DNA of 64,000 nucleotides from Isoetes taiwanensis (GCA_021234155.1 JAJEKV010000005.1:10100572-10164571), one strand, 5' to 3'; shown: positions 1 through 12,399, counted from the first letter of the stretch. A program made the numbers and translations. The notes: generated by a model not told the origin, from the letters alone.

Positions 1-1634
1 GAGCCAGAGAACACAGAAGCTAAGGGCATATTTCCAGAAGAAGAAAACTATTGCAAAAGGTTGCCTATAAGCAAGAGCCATAGTTTTCAGAAGCTGGAAA
101 CCTTTCGCAAACACTGGGCTCTCTTTTTCTTTAACTCCACAACTTTGCTGGCATATGCAGAAAAAATACTGTTTGTGCCATTTTCAGCAGCAACCAGGGG
201 TTGAATCGACTAAGCAGCTCTTTTTGAAAAAACCCAATCGATGCCTCCTTGGTTGAACCACACCGAAACCAAATGCTGTTATGACTTCTGCCTGCAATTC
301 CTATCCGGCTTCCCTACTGTGAGAATTATGCTAATCTGAGCTGTGATAATGGGCGAAAAACCCTGCTGCGGCCTGCCCTTTGTTCTCAGAAGTCCGCTAA
401 TCTGCTGCGAGGTTACCCTACCAAAAATGACTGCCATAGCCAATTGGTGCAGCACAAGAACACAAAATGTTGTGTTACCTTATGGCGGCGGTGTGCGAGA
501 GCACATGGAACAGAGTTACCGGAGAACACAAGAACCTCAAGGAGAGGATTTGACGGAGCCGATTCCTCCCAAACGTGGCATTGTTCGAAATTTTTTCCCA
601 AATATTTTTCCCTCGCGATTTTTTCCTACACCCAGGAATCTGGGAATCGAATCTTGGTGTGTCTTGATTATATATGTGTAGATGTGTAGATAAGATACTT
701 TACCTATGTGTGCATATTTGCAGCTTTATTGACGTGAATATGGGATTGACATTGAACATTCAACCTCTATATCATTTTTATCTTTTAACCAAACGATAGG
801 TACGCATTGGAGAGCTTTACCATATCAATGTGGTCAAGTGTTTCAACTACTTATTTTCCATTATATTTGCTACTTGCAAAACATGGGAGGGTTATTTTGA
901 TAGAGCACGTATATGTTTAAGACTCAAAATATACCACCTCTATTGTTTATTAGTGACATTAAGACCTAAGCAATAAAATTTAATAATCCCCTTAAAAAAA
1001 ATATAGTGATAATGTCTACTGGTTTGCAAAGCTAGGGGTTTCCACATGACTCGGCGTTTGTGGCGGCAAGAATAAACACAGATTTCTGGTAACCAATTCC
1101 AGTCGGATAACCTGGATCGGTATCCTTCCTTTTCATCTCTCATGTTTCTTAACGGGTGCCTTCCTTTGAGAATATGGTTAGCTTGCAGGTCCTTCTATTG
1201 GGTTTTGGCATTTTTTGGAGTTGGCAACGTTGATCCTTGGCGTGGTAGTCTCCTGACACATAGAGATCGTTCGACATATTGCTGCTGGCTATGTTATTTG
1301 TTGTTGTATGAAGTCTCCCAAGAATACACTATTACTTTCTCTAAAAAGCAATTGTGTATTCTGGGATACACTTTGCTTTACTAGGATAGCAAGCTTGTAT
1401 TCCGAATACACTTTTGCACACATATTGTTCTCTTATTTTTTAATACAGAGTTTTCTTATTTTCTAACAGCCAAAAGAATGTCATTACATGTCAAACATAT
1501 TTGATGGAGCAGTTAAACGTGGAAACCTGGGACAGATGCAAGGAGCTTTATCCTGTTGCCACGTCTACAATACGCTCCTAATTTTGAGGGCTGGTTAAGT
1601 TTGCATGTAACCTTTATCTACATTGTATTAACAG
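1..1634. other. Upstream stretch, no recognised gene (copy A)
   Basis: Only short overlapping open frames occur here and none resembles a family I know. The longest, near 343-690, are interrupted or reshaped in copy B at 34046-34386 by small indels, which argues against coding. Copy B counterpart: 33704-35338. Confidence 0.6.
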
Positions 1635-3046
1635 TTGCAGTATTTCTTCTTCTCACAAAGCAAGAAGGAAAATAAAGATCTTCCTGAGGGCTTCATGCAT
1701 TTGGTTAGAACTGCACAGGAAGAGAGATCATTAGCAGAAAGGAGAATCGACGATGCAGAACCTTCCGACTACGAAAGATTTTGCATGTTTGATCAAAACA
1801 ACTTGTTTTCGATCATTTATGGCGATTACACGAAATTGATTGGGACTGCATGTTTTCTGCTTTTCAAAGAGCAATGCATGTAGAAGAAACTCCTTTTGAA
1901 ATTAGGGATCGTGCAGTTAATAGGTTTTTGCAAGATTATGAGAACAATTCTTCTTACCGGAATAGTATTAACGCTGTGATTAAGAATCTCTATAGCCCAA
2001 ATCTTAGTACTGGCTAGGGAGTTCAGCTTGTTCAGGAAGTAAAGCTTCTTGCCAGGAAAGAAGACAGAGAGACATTAGAATCGGCAATAGAAGAGTTAGT
2101 ACAGGTTGGAATGTTGAGGTGAGCAAGTTTTTTGTATTTCCCCTTTTTATTATGAGTTTCCTTCCCACCATTTTGTATTTATGCTTTGTTTCTATTTCAT
2201 TAGAGAAGAGGCTTCAGAATCTGTGTTTAAGGAGCAATGCATTTCTGTTCAGGATGGACAGTCATGGGTAAAGTATATGTCTACGGCAGGAAATCCTGCA
2301 GATCAATACGATATTATCACGCTGCATTACACAGAGGAGGGGCTTCTTAGCGTTGATTCTAACACTGATGGGCGAGCAGCTGCTTTTGGAGATGATGTTG
2401 TATTGGGATGTTTGGCCACTGAATATGGAAGAGAAGTGTTTGTGGTGAGTTTTTTAGGCTTAGGGTTAGGTCTACTATGCAATGAAGGATTAGGGTTAGG
2501 TCTAACTTGCTGCATATTAGACAGCAGTACATAGATTTGTCCAAAGTTTAGTATTGTGCAACACAGGAAAAATTGATAGCCTTTCAGAGAACTTTTTGCT
2601 GCAAAATTTGGTAATGTCGTGTTACTACAGCTAATGGATGTAATATGTGCTTTTGAACGAAGATGCATTTATTTTGTTTGAGTTTATTATATGGTCGTGG
2701 TTGCATGCAAGACCCCAATTTAGGTACAAGGATTGGAGATGGGGCATCCACGAAATGGGTTGATTAAATACCTTGGAATCCGTAATATTAAGGGAAATGG
2801 CGGAATGGTAATAAGGCAGGATTACATCGCTGTCTTTCAAGCTTTATGTTCGTGCTTTCTTATTTCGATTTGGTGTAGGTCTGGCTGAACGAAAAATAAA
2901 ATGACTTGAGAAAGACATTTTTAAATCCTCTGCTACAAGTTTATGTTGAGAGGCAGATCTTGTGCTTTACTATCGGAGCATCAGTCAAGGCAAACATTAT
3001 GCGGGCTTCCACATTATTCATGCACAAATATATGGAATCAAACCAG
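1635..3046 (+). pseudogene. OTU-like cysteine protease gene, degenerate (copy A)
   Basis: Three exon-like pieces are visible with correct splice signals: one ending at 2118 (GTGAGC donor), 2204-2444 (TAG acceptor, GTGAGT donor) and 2879-3046. Joined in phase, the first two read GMLR followed by EEASESVF. The first piece holds an Asp-x-Asp-Cys stretch (DWDCMFSAFQ, around 1838-1867) followed by RDRAVNRFL, resembling the catalytic-Cys block of OTU deubiquitinases. The second holds DDVVLGCLATEYGREVFV, like the middle of that fold. The third holds QGKHYAGFH, where the C-terminal His would be expected. A stop near 2015, a frame change near 1800-1840 and a stop in the third piece argue for a pseudogene. 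The family assignment is an inference from motif spacing and is not certain. Confidence 0.4.
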
Positions 3047-6000
3047 GTAAATTCCTTGATTGTCTCTGGCAGCCTCTGCGACAATTTACTTTTAAATTTG
3101 TGATTGCAAGGATTGGGATTTACGTTTGCAGGTCATTTTTCTCTATGTTCAACCTTTCTCAAAAGCATTCGATACGATAACTCATACCCTTGGGGCTTGA
3201 AAGGTCGTACAATGGCAGGGTTGTGGAAATTGCATAGCAAAAATGGTTTTTCTTCTTACGTCGTGCAGGCATAGAACACATTGTATATCAAACCATCTTG
3301 AAGAAGTTGGCGCAGATCCGGACTTAAGAAGAAGTATAGTAAGATACCAAGTGTCTAGGCCTATATCAAATTGTGAAGAAAAGTTCGATCGTCCACCTTT
3401 GTCTGTAGTAATGTAAGATCGATTGAATCTAAGAACAGGAGCAAGAAAATTATAGTTCAGATTTGCACATCTATTAGGAAGTAAGGTATTTGCCAAAAGG
3501 GAAATACGTCCATGTTGATATCATGAAAGGTAGTCTGTTACTTGGACTGTAGCATTGGTTGTGACAAATACAATGTTGCTTCGTGAAGTTTTATGCTGGT
3601 AAGCCCACATAAAAAATGATGGCCACATCCTCCTTAAAATACCCCCTTTTGGAACCTTAATAACAGGTGAAAATGGTAGTAGCACTAGCTTAAAGGTGAG
3701 ATATTTGGAAATCCAACTCAGAGAATGATGCATTTTATGGTCCTTCAATGGATAGAAAGCACAAAACAACAGGTAATTGTTTATAGAGGAGAAACATTGC
3801 ACAATTAGAATGGAATTGTCTACCATTCAAGTTCACCCAAGCATTCCACAGCTACTCTAAAAAACTACAAAATAATAGAAATTAGAACTGTGGGCATCCC
3901 ATTTCTGCAATAATCCTCATATTAAAAATCAGGCCCTTCCATTGATCTGCATGCCCTCATATAGAAGAGCCATTGCCTGCAAGAAAGGTTCATCTCAAAT
4001 AAGGATCATGAGCGGGATGTAAAGATGTGCAAAAACGTCACAATGTGCAAAAAGACTGCTTAGATCAAGTATGGAAGAATAGAAAAATAATCAATAGCAT
4101 GAGAAATGAATGTTCTAAAATATGTGAGCATCATAAAAGTTTACCTTTTCCATCTGTGATGTACATAGATCAGACCTTTCTTTGTTTGTGATCGCCACTT
4201 TGGGAAGATAAGTTGGTCTCCTATAAAGAAAAACTAAGATGGAGATGGAAGATAACATTGCAGCCTGCTCCAACTTGATTTCCTTGCCATTAGCATAAAT
4301 AAAAGCAATTATAAGGGCCAAGTGGGTTCTAACGAACCTGGATCATGTTCTCCTTCTGTCCTGGGAAAGAGAGGAACCAAAAGCATCAGATTACATATGA
4401 CCAAATCCGAAGCAAGACAACACCTACAACATATTCTGAAATTTGATTAGAGTAGACGTCAAGTTAGAACAAAGCAATCAAAGATATCATATAAGCAAAA
4501 AATCTGGTGATTTTTATATGGAGCACACAGAAATGGAAGAAAAATGGACTGTCAAAGGTCACCTACAAAGATGAACTGTGTAACTTTTGTTTGCTTTCAA
4601 GAGCATCATAAAGATAGAACACTCAAATAAGCATGCAATTAGGATTGTAGCCAACGTTCCTTAAAATAGATGACTGTCAGTAGAGGAAAAATCAACATTT
4701 GATAATATGCCATTGCATATATTCCGCTTATGGTTATATCCAGATGAATATGGTACCCAAAGACTTCAAAACACGTTGCATTTAAAGACTTACACGAATA
4801 TGCCAACATTCACCATTGAACAGGATGTCAATACAGGGTTGTATACTACATAAACTTGTATGGCATGTAGTCTCTAGAAACTTTTCTTCAGCTCTAGAAA
4901 GAATCTTTGTCCGAGAAAAACCTATGTTTTGTTGTTGCAGTAAAACATGATTGCTCAACAGATTGATCTATAAATGAAGCATAAGGAATGTCATGTTGAA
5001 AATGACATTATTCTTGCTTGCAATGCCATTATTCTCCTGTTTATACATTTTCGAGTATTCCTTTAACAGATGCTTATGTGATATTTGCAAAAAAACAGTG
5101 TCCGAGATTTGTACTACGAAGAACATCCAGATTAAAAAGCAACAGCTATTTGAACAACACACTCCTAGCTGTAATCATTCTAGCATTCCTGCCGAGAGAA
5201 TGAAGCAGGGAAGGATTGATGGCAGGTTGCAGGATGTCAATTGTTGTTGTAAAAACACGGTTACATCAAATACATTTAAGCATAAGAGCCAATGGCAAAA
5301 GTGAGTTTTCAGCCCGGCAGGACAAAAGGTTGTTTCTCTGAGATTTTATGTCTGTCGTTTTCCTAAGTGAATGCATGTGCATGCATAACCTAGGTTGACA
5401 GGCTATGGATTTCAAATTTGCTGGAAGTTTAAAACATTAGTCTAATAGATTTTTTCCTGATCAAATAGTCATCCAAGGCTTTATATTTCTTACCTTTAGA
5501 TTTAGTGGTCTGGGTGCTTAAATGAATGCGTGCAAAATGTCTCAAATTTACTCCTTTGAAAGATGATTGGGACCAACCTCTAGCTTGATGTTGCCCAATC
5601 AAGGTGTTGTTTAAAATGCCAGACACTACGATTGTGTACTTATAGTACCTTGGGTAGTGTACGCTATTCACGCCTTGTACCTCTAAAGTGTAGGGTCAAA
5701 AAAAAAAAATAAAAAAATTTATGAGTTTAAATCATATCCTCAAGACAATTTTGTGCCTCCCTAATGTCTAATGTCAACTTCAAGGCTAAAAAACTCTAAT
5801 TATATGTTTCTCGCCATGTAGTGTTTGACAAAGAGCGTGTAAAAGTTTTGTGCTTATATTTCTTTGCTTTTAGTACTAATTTCAATCCATTTACATGAAC
5901 TTCTTATTGTGGGTTCTTTTTTGACCAGCCAAATCTCTTAACCAACTCCTTATAGTTCAGATCTTATAGAAAATTCTCAAAAAACTCTAACCTCAAGTGC

Positions 6001-6950
6001 AAATTTGCAAAATTTACATAAAGAACTTTATATTTTTCCCAGACGTGAACGTCTCGCACGCATTATACATAAAACAAAAACAAAGACATGGAAAAACGCA
6101 TATAACGCATCAAAAAACTCTAAAGTACATAAAAGGTACAAGATCTTTGAAGACGATCGCACAAGTATTGTACACTAAGTACGTGACAACACTGTGCCCA
6201 ATTCAAGTTCTATCCCCTTGTATGTATGTAATTGCATAAAGTCGCCTACAAAGACCGCCATAAGAGTTACCTTGTGCATCATCTATTTCTAAAGAAAAGG
6301 ACCCAAGGACCTTTTTCAAACTAACTTAAGAAATATATATATTGAGGTTCTGATATTTATCCATGACTAATTTTAAATTTGCAGGCCAAGTTTGGTAGGC
6401 CGCTGCCCACAATTTTCGTTACCAAATGATGTAGAATCTATCGCTATAAGTTTAGCCTCCAAATTTTGAACATGCTATCACATAGAAAGCGTAAAAGCCC
6501 ATCAATTGTGGGACCGAAACTTGCAACAAGCAACTAAGATAATGAGGAGGATATGAGCCGCTCGTGACAAGGTATTATTTCTATTCAAGAGCCTCTAATG
6601 TTTAACCGCATAACGCCATCATTCAATAACATGTCATTGGAAACAGAGCAAAGAAGTGCCTACGGAGTCTATGAACTTTGCATTAAGCCGCCCTCTCTTG
6701 GTACCCATTTAAAAGAGGGTGGCAAAATTTTCCGCACTCAAGTAACGACGCCGCCTTTAGAATCAAGCTATTGCGGGCTAGTATCGGTCCTAGATTAGAT
6801 ATCATCTTTAAAGTACACGCCATTTAGACGCTACTCAAGTAGTTTCTCCCCCCGACCATTATTTTAGCCTCGCGAAATTACCGTATTGTCACTTGGAGGG
6901 GAGGAAGTTACCGCAAGGTGATCCACGCTGGAAAAAGGGTCTTTGATGGG
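3047..6950. other. Intergenic stretch, no recognised gene (copy A)
   Basis: AT-rich DNA without a recognisable gene. One 76-nt piece on the minus strand (4145-4220) is bounded by TATAG and a GTAAAC donor and stays open in both copies, but I cannot assign it to a family. A run of A sits near 5699-5718. Around 5990-6230 copy A has scrambled versions of a GTAC-rich block that is clean in copy B. Copy B counterpart: 36754-40640. Confidence 0.6.
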
Positions 6951-7094
6951 CAAAAAAGACTAGGGTCGGTGACACCCGGTTTCAGCCGATGCCCCTAGAC
7001 TTGCCCCTAGGATCCCCGCAAAAAACTTCCTCAAGGTGGGATTGTATCCCTGCCTACAAAGTGTGCATGTATGGCCAAAGTTTTGCCCAACGGA

Positions 7095-7190
7095 TGTGTG
7101 GTGAGTTGGTATAGGTCTAGTAATGTAAAAAATATTATGGGTTCAAATCTTGCCAATGTCACTTATATTTGGAAGTTGGTTACTAGGGGT
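7095..7190 (+). mobile_element. tRNA-derived SINE-like unit 1 (copy A)
   Basis: A box A-like stretch (GAGTTGGTATAGGTCTAGTAATG, from 7103) is followed after about 30 bp by a box B-like GGGTTCAAATCTTGCC. This is the spacing of an internal RNA polymerase III promoter of a tRNA-derived SINE. A real tRNA is unlikely, because the flanks do not form an acceptor stem. Confidence 0.55.
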
Positions 7191-7639
7191 ATACGATGAT
7201 GATCCCTGACGTGGTAGAACTTAAAAACTTATACATGTCCTCCACTTTGGTCGCTCGCTGGCAAAGGGGACAAAACTAGCTAGTTTGTAAAAAGACTAGT
7301 CTAGACCAAGAAAAAGTTGGTTTTACGACATCGTGGCTAGTTTATCGTGGTTACCGTAAAAAGCCCTCTAGTCATAGGATGCCCAAAAGTCATAATGCGG
7401 CAAAGCGCACTAGGGTCGGGTGAAATTACGTGGCTAGTTTATTGGTTAGTGTAAAAAGCCCTCTGGTCCTAGGATGCCCAAAAAGTCATACGTGGCAGGC
7501 GGCAAGAGGGGTCGGTGACGCTTAGTTTCAGCCGATGCCCCTAGAGTTGCACCTAGGATCCCAAAAACTTCCTCAAGGTGGGATTGTATCCCCGCCTACA
7601 AAGTGTGCATGTATGGCTAAAGTTTTGCCCAACCGATAT

Positions 7640-7712
7640 GTCGTGAGTTGGTATAGGCCTAGTAATGCCAAAAATAAGTGTTCATTTGGTCATGGGTTCA
7701 AACCTTGCCAAT
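7640..7712 (+). mobile_element. tRNA-derived SINE-like unit 2 (copy A)
   Basis: Second occurrence of the same unit, with GAGTTGGTATAGGCCTAGTAATG and GGGTTCAAACCTTGCC. It lies in the second half of the local tandem duplication. The box B match is better here than in unit 1. Confidence 0.55.
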
Positions 7713-7854
7713 GTTATTTATATTTGAAGTTGGTTACTAGGGGCATAATGATGATGATCCCCGACGGGTAGAACTTAAAAGCCTATGCATGTTCTCCACT
7801 TTGGCTGCTCGCTACAAAGTGGGACAAAAAACTAGCTAAATAATCCAAAAACCT

Positions 7855-8095
7855 TGCCCCCAAGAATGGTTGGAGGGCTTTGCCATTTGAGGTCGCCATA
7901 GCCGATGCTCGCCTGCTTTTGCCGCTATCCGCTCAAACATCAAGGGCCCACAACGCAGTGACCGCCAGCGCCAGGAACAATAGGTTTGAGCAGCCACCAA
8001 AGATATCCAGTATATTCCAAAGATATACTTAGGATATGCCACAAACCATATAAGCGGTTTTATCACTCTAGGGGGCAATCCAAAAGAATTATGTT
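7855..8095 (-). repeat. Dispersed repeat family member 1 (copy A)
   Basis: Read on the minus strand, it begins TTTTGGATTGCCCCCTAG, continues through GGTTTGTGGCATATCC and a TATTC/TATAC segment, and extends into CTATTGTTCC and the region around 7900. The same head and order occur at 8641-8768 and 12400-12605. Variable far ends with a shared head suggest a retroposon (SINE-like) family. Copy B counterpart: 40985-41230. Confidence 0.5.
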
Positions 8096-8640
8096 CTTTT
8101 GTTCTTCCCATCAAAATTATTTGAGCATAATGGGCCACTATAAAAAATAAATCTACAAATAAAGAGTAGTTCTTTGCGCATCTAAACTTGAAAGACCTCA
8201 CGCATTTAACTAGCCTTGGCTATGGTTGTGCGGTTAGAGGCCGATAGAAGAAGCACTAGAAATCGACGCCATCTCCTATCTCCTGATCTATTTTTGGGGG
8301 TCTTTTGATAGGCTAGAATTGTAAGAAAAGGTCAGAGGCTTGTTGCTTTGTGATTGCATTCATAGAGTAGACCTTGATAACCAATGTCAAGAGCCAAGAC
8401 GTTGGCTTAAACTGCCACTCTAAACTGCTAATTGTGTTTTATGATGGCTAAACGTCCCACTTATTTAATGAAAGAATACAAGGGTTTTCTTATCTACCTT
8501 GTTCCAAGTCATTTTCTCAAGGATAAAGGGATGAAACGAATTAACAAATTGGAAGTTTTCTATGGGATTGTAGTGGAGTTTCATGTAGTTATGGACATAT
8601 TCGAATTGTTATAAACATACAATTAGAATAAGATGATAAT

Positions 8641-8768
8641 AGAAATAATAATAATAATAATAATAAGATAATTCATTTCTGGTAACCTGGGTATATTCTA
8701 GCATATACCCAGGATATGCCACAAACCCACATAAGCCAGGGTTTGCCCCCCTAGGGGCAACCCAAAAA
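8641..8768 (-). repeat. Dispersed repeat family member 2 with (ATT)n tail (copy A)
   Basis: On the minus strand this short member starts TTTTTGGGTTGCCCC and carries the hairpin formed by GGGTTTGCCCC and GGGGCAACCC. It then has the palindrome GGGTATATTC...GCATATACCC and ends in an (ATT)n tract (8641-8665 on the plus strand). A head plus a simple-repeat tail is typical of short retroposons. Confidence 0.55.
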
Positions 8769-8910
8769 TTGGTTGAGTCATCATACATAACCATAATTGT
8801 ACTTATCAACGGTAACTTTTTTTATTGTTCTTTTTTGAGGCAGTCTAGGGCAAGCAAAGTTAGAAGGCATCATTTCTCTTAGTGTCTATATTAATGAGAC
8901 ATTTTCTTGT

Positions 8911-9633
8911 AGCAACTGGAGCCATCAAGAGTTTACTCAAGTTCAAGAGTGGCAAGTAGCAATGGGGATAGCCTTGAACGTAGCAATGGGAGTAACCTTG
9001 ATCTGGAGTCATGTGCTTTGCTTCTACGACAAAACCCTGCATGGAAAAACATCTAAGAAGTATTTCTAAAATGTAAATAGTTGACATCCCAATGACGCTT
9101 CTAGACAATCTTGTACTAGGTAATTCCCATGAGGATTTCCATTATGCCATGTAAAGGACTCAAATTCGCTAGAATTTTTACGCATTTAATGACCCACCGA
9201 CATAATACAGCCATTCACATCCATTATTCGATATAGAATTCTCTAGATTTAGGTTTAGGGATGAATATGTAGCAAATCGATTCATCAAGAGATTACTCAA
9301 GCCTCAAGAGTGGCGGTGTAGCAATTGGGAATAGCCTTGAATGTAGCAATGGAATGGCCTTGATCTAGAGGCATGTGCTTTGCTTCTACGACAAAACCCT
9401 TCATGGAAAAACATCTAAGAAGTATTTCTAATATGTAAATAGTTGACATCCCAATGACGCTTCTAGACAATCTTGTACTAGGTAATTCGATGAGGAGGTC
9501 CATTATGCCATGTAAAGAACTCCTAAATGCTGCTAGAACCCTTTATAGACGTAATGACCTAACGGACATAATAGCCATTCACATCCATTATTCGATATAT
9601 AATTTTCTAGATTTAGATGTAGGGATGAATATG
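8911..9633. repeat. 360-bp tandem duplication (copy A)
   Basis: Two direct units of about 360 bp (8911-9270 and 9271-9633) share ATCAAGAG, CTCAAGAGTGGC, GTGCTTTGCTTCTACGAC, AACATCTAAGAAGTATTTCT and GACAATCTTGTACTAGGTAATTC. The units differ by scattered substitutions and are present as a pair in both large copies, so this duplication is older than the 33-kb one. No coding function is seen. Confidence 0.85.
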
Positions 9634-10266
9634 AAGCAAGAAGCCTAAATCAAAATCAATTTCTAATCTAGAAAAAACATTCCCCTTGATTTCCATCAAA
9701 ATTGGGCTTAAAAATGTCATAATCTCCATCTAAATTGGGTTCATGACAACGACGCCACCACCTACAACAGATAGAACAATGACATACAATATCATCAACA
9801 AGATATCTTACTAATTTCTAGTCCGCAACAAAAACATCTCAATTATTATCTCCCAAATGGCAACACTTGAATTAAGCGTGGTTGGCCCCCCCAAATTCCT
9901 CAGATCCCGAGTAAGGTTAATTGCAAAGAAAAAAACTTGTAATGTTTGTTGATGGATCCTTTAGGCACCAAATCCAAAGACCAAATCGCATTACACAAAA
10001 TTTTTATATACAGAGCATAATGCTCCAAATCCACGTAATTGAGCTTACAATATCTCAAAATATAATGTACATGATAAGGCAAAATTTGAATTTCATGTGA
10101 CATGAATAAAAGGCCTCATTCTGGCCTCCTTGCCATACTTTACCTTCCGAATCAGAGAAATACTTTGAATAAGTTTGCAACAATATATAAGACTCGTAGA
10201 AACAGCCAACTCAATTAACTATGTTCATGATATTTGAATTTTAATCAATAGTTAAATGCTACATAC
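9634..10266. other. No recognised gene (copy A)
   Basis: AT-rich spacer downstream of the METTL14 fragment. I searched the minus strand for the family's C-terminal tail and did not find it. Copy B counterpart: 42785-43424. Confidence 0.5.
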
Positions 10267-11165
10267 CTGTATTATAGTTTGATGAAGTGAGCCCCTTTCC
10301 AATGGTCACCCAACCAGCACGAATATTATGGTCTCTCCCAAACAGTTCAAGATGCCATTGACCAAGTGCAAAACGTTCAATTATGTGATAGAGCTCTTCC
10401 GCTTTGTCACCGCATTCGTAGAACCATGCAAAGTTGTTCGTACATAGATTGTAAAATTCAAAGCGCCTTAACGGTTTTTTTGCAAAGATAAAAGTATACC
10501 ATATGAAGGTTCTCCGAGATATTATCACATCCGTGTCAACATTCACGCAGTATGATATGCCCATCCGGATCGCCAATAATACGCTCCCCTTAATATCCAT
10601 CAAACAATGTTCCCCGAAAAGAAGTGCTATACCCTTTTATCCAAAACCTAAAGGCAATGTCTTGTAAATCATAGCAATACTATGTCTAATATTTGCAAAG
10701 ATTACGATGCCAACCGTGAATACTCCTTCGTGATGATTGATCCCTTTATCTCGCAATGCCAAGACGCCCATCTTGCAGAACATGCTAGATGTAAAAAATG
10801 AAATGACATTGGCACATAAAACTTATTGTTAGGCAAAGATAAGACTAAAACAACTAAAGATCTAAAAGCACAAAAAAAAACCTAAAAGTAACAATTTCTA
10901 TCTTTTCAAGCACAAGAAAAGGCACCGGTACAAAAACTTATTGTTAAGCAAAGAGAAGATTAAAAACCAACCAATGATGTAAGGCACGAGAAAAAGACTA
11001 AATATGACAACTTCTGACTTTTGAAACAAGGTTTCCAATTACTTTACATGGCGTGATTCACACAAGACTTCAATGCGAAAAAGGGTGTTTGAATCATTTC
11101 AAAGGCAGAGATGGATTTTCCTTATCCAAAGATATATCTTCATACCGCCGAAAACCCCACCATGT
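10267..11165 (-). pseudogene. METTL14/MTB-like methyltransferase gene fragment (copy A)
   Basis: On the minus strand, three exon-like pieces encode the C-terminal half of an MT-A70 family protein of the METTL14 (plant MTB) type. These are WGFRRYEDI near 11150, NVDTDVIIS near 10540, and a stretch with ELYHIIERFALGQWHLELFG and DHNIRAGWVTIGKGL at 10267-10405. METTL14 proteins pair with METTL3 in the mRNA N6-adenosine methyltransferase. The family's HCLMGIKGTV and EEPPYGS blocks are corrupted here (DIKGSVLLAIR, SRRTF), although copy B reads them nearly perfectly. I see neither the N-terminal half nor the catalytic-core exons upstream (towards 12 kb), nor the C-terminal tail, so this is a partial gene. 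Confidence 0.75.
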
Positions 11166-11179
11166 AAAAAATATCATGC

Positions 11180-12399
11180 CATCAGAAGTTAGAAATCGCA
11201 CCCGAAAAGTCGGGTGAAAATAAGCACCTGACTTTGATTGTGCAGCGCCCACCATCGCCGCGCAGTTGTTACCTAACCCTGCATAGAATAGCAAGGCACG
11301 AAAATGGCGCAGAAAGCAAAATGCTTGTGGAAATAAAACATAGAATAAGACACCTAGTTGAGAATTCATCCTCGCAGTGGAATCTAGCCAAGGCACGTGA
11401 AATGGCTCGAGCAAAATGTGGTGTAGAAGCCGCTGTATGGAAGTAAGGCCACAATTAGTGAGACATAAATGGAAATAAAACATAGAATAGGACATCTAAT
11501 GAGAATTCATCTCAGACAATATAGACAAATACTAGAACATATAAGTATCTACATGATGATTAAACATCACGAAAAAGCCGTACCATGTAAAGAGCTTTCG
11601 GACGTCGGGATTCATCTCTGCACACACATCGTATGATTATGATGTCCAGATGGTCTCACCGCAATGCCTCGCCACGATGCAATTCAATACTAAACAAAAA
11701 TAACACAGTTTTGCTAAGGTTATGCAAATGCTGCTAGCTCATGAAAAGACGCCAGATAAGGTTACTCTAAAAAGGAATTCTTATCATATAATCCTTCCAT
11801 TGTTAACCATTGAAAGAACAATTCGAAGAAGAAAGGGGCAGAAAACAATAAACTTGTAAACTAGAACATGAGAGAACAAAGAATTTGTTAAGAATTGTGG
11901 AACGAAGAGGAGGAAGCGTATCTTGGAAGAACACGATGCTGAAACGGAAGTTCAAAGCTGAGATGCAAAGTGAACAGAAGATATTTCCTCCACGCGTTCG
12001 GATCCCTAAATAAATAGGTCTTTTGCATAGAATATAAATCGAAATCACCAGAATGAGAGGATGCATAGAGCTTATAGTTCTGAGAATCTCAAAGCTAGAT
12101 GCCTTGAAGCTAGATGCCTTCAGAAGAGAAGAAGAAAGGTGGTGGCAGGCCCATCAGAAGATCTATGCAAAACAGAACAAATGGATTAGAACATGAAATA
12201 GGATGCTAGCATCTACAGCCAGATATCTGGCCTTTAGGGCTCTTTTCATCGTCAGATTTTTATTAACCTAAAATCTGACTGGCCAATGCACCATCTCTGA
12301 TGAGAACCGGACATAATCAGGCCTTGAAAAAGAAAAGGTTTCTACAAATATGGCTTCGAAAGGCACCAGGAGCCGGAATGCACCAGGAGCCTGATGATT
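11180..12399. other. No recognised gene; short internal repeats (copy A)
   Basis: Contains two occurrences of a ~35-bp piece (GGCACG, AAAATGGC, GCAAAATG) at about 11296 and 11393. It also has two of AAATAAAACATAGAATA plus GAGAATTCATC at about 11332 and 11470, and a doubled GCTAGATGCCTTGAA near 12090-12118. The upstream METTL14 exons would be expected here on the minus strand but are not recognisable. Copy B counterpart: 44320-45539. Confidence 0.5.

Larger units (their letters stand above)
6955..7830. repeat. ~550-bp tandem duplication private to copy A
   Basis: The block beginning with GGTCGGTGAC, GTTTCAGCCGATGCCCCTAG and CTTCCTCAAGGTGGG occurs at about 6963 and again at about 7510, followed each time by the same tRNA-like segment and GATGATCCC. 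A shorter sub-repeat (GTGGCTAGTTTAT through AAAAAGCCCTCT and AGGATGCCCAAAA) occurs at about 7330 and 7430. Copy B has one unit only (40650-40960), which accounts for the offset change from 33690 to 33136. Confidence 0.8.

Noticed and set aside
2455-2512. Telomere-like TTAGGGTTAGG repeats
   Set aside because: Only two short imperfect units, inside the intron of the OTU-like remnant. Not enough for an interstitial telomere call.
8911-9633. CRISPR-like array or other bacterial repeat system
   Set aside because: The repeats here are 360-bp tandem duplications in a plant nuclear context. No short regularly spaced repeats with unique spacers occur in the window.
11803-12066. 87-residue open frame on the minus strand, identical in both copies
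   Set aside because: Low-complexity hydrophobic translation of AT-rich DNA without family resemblance.
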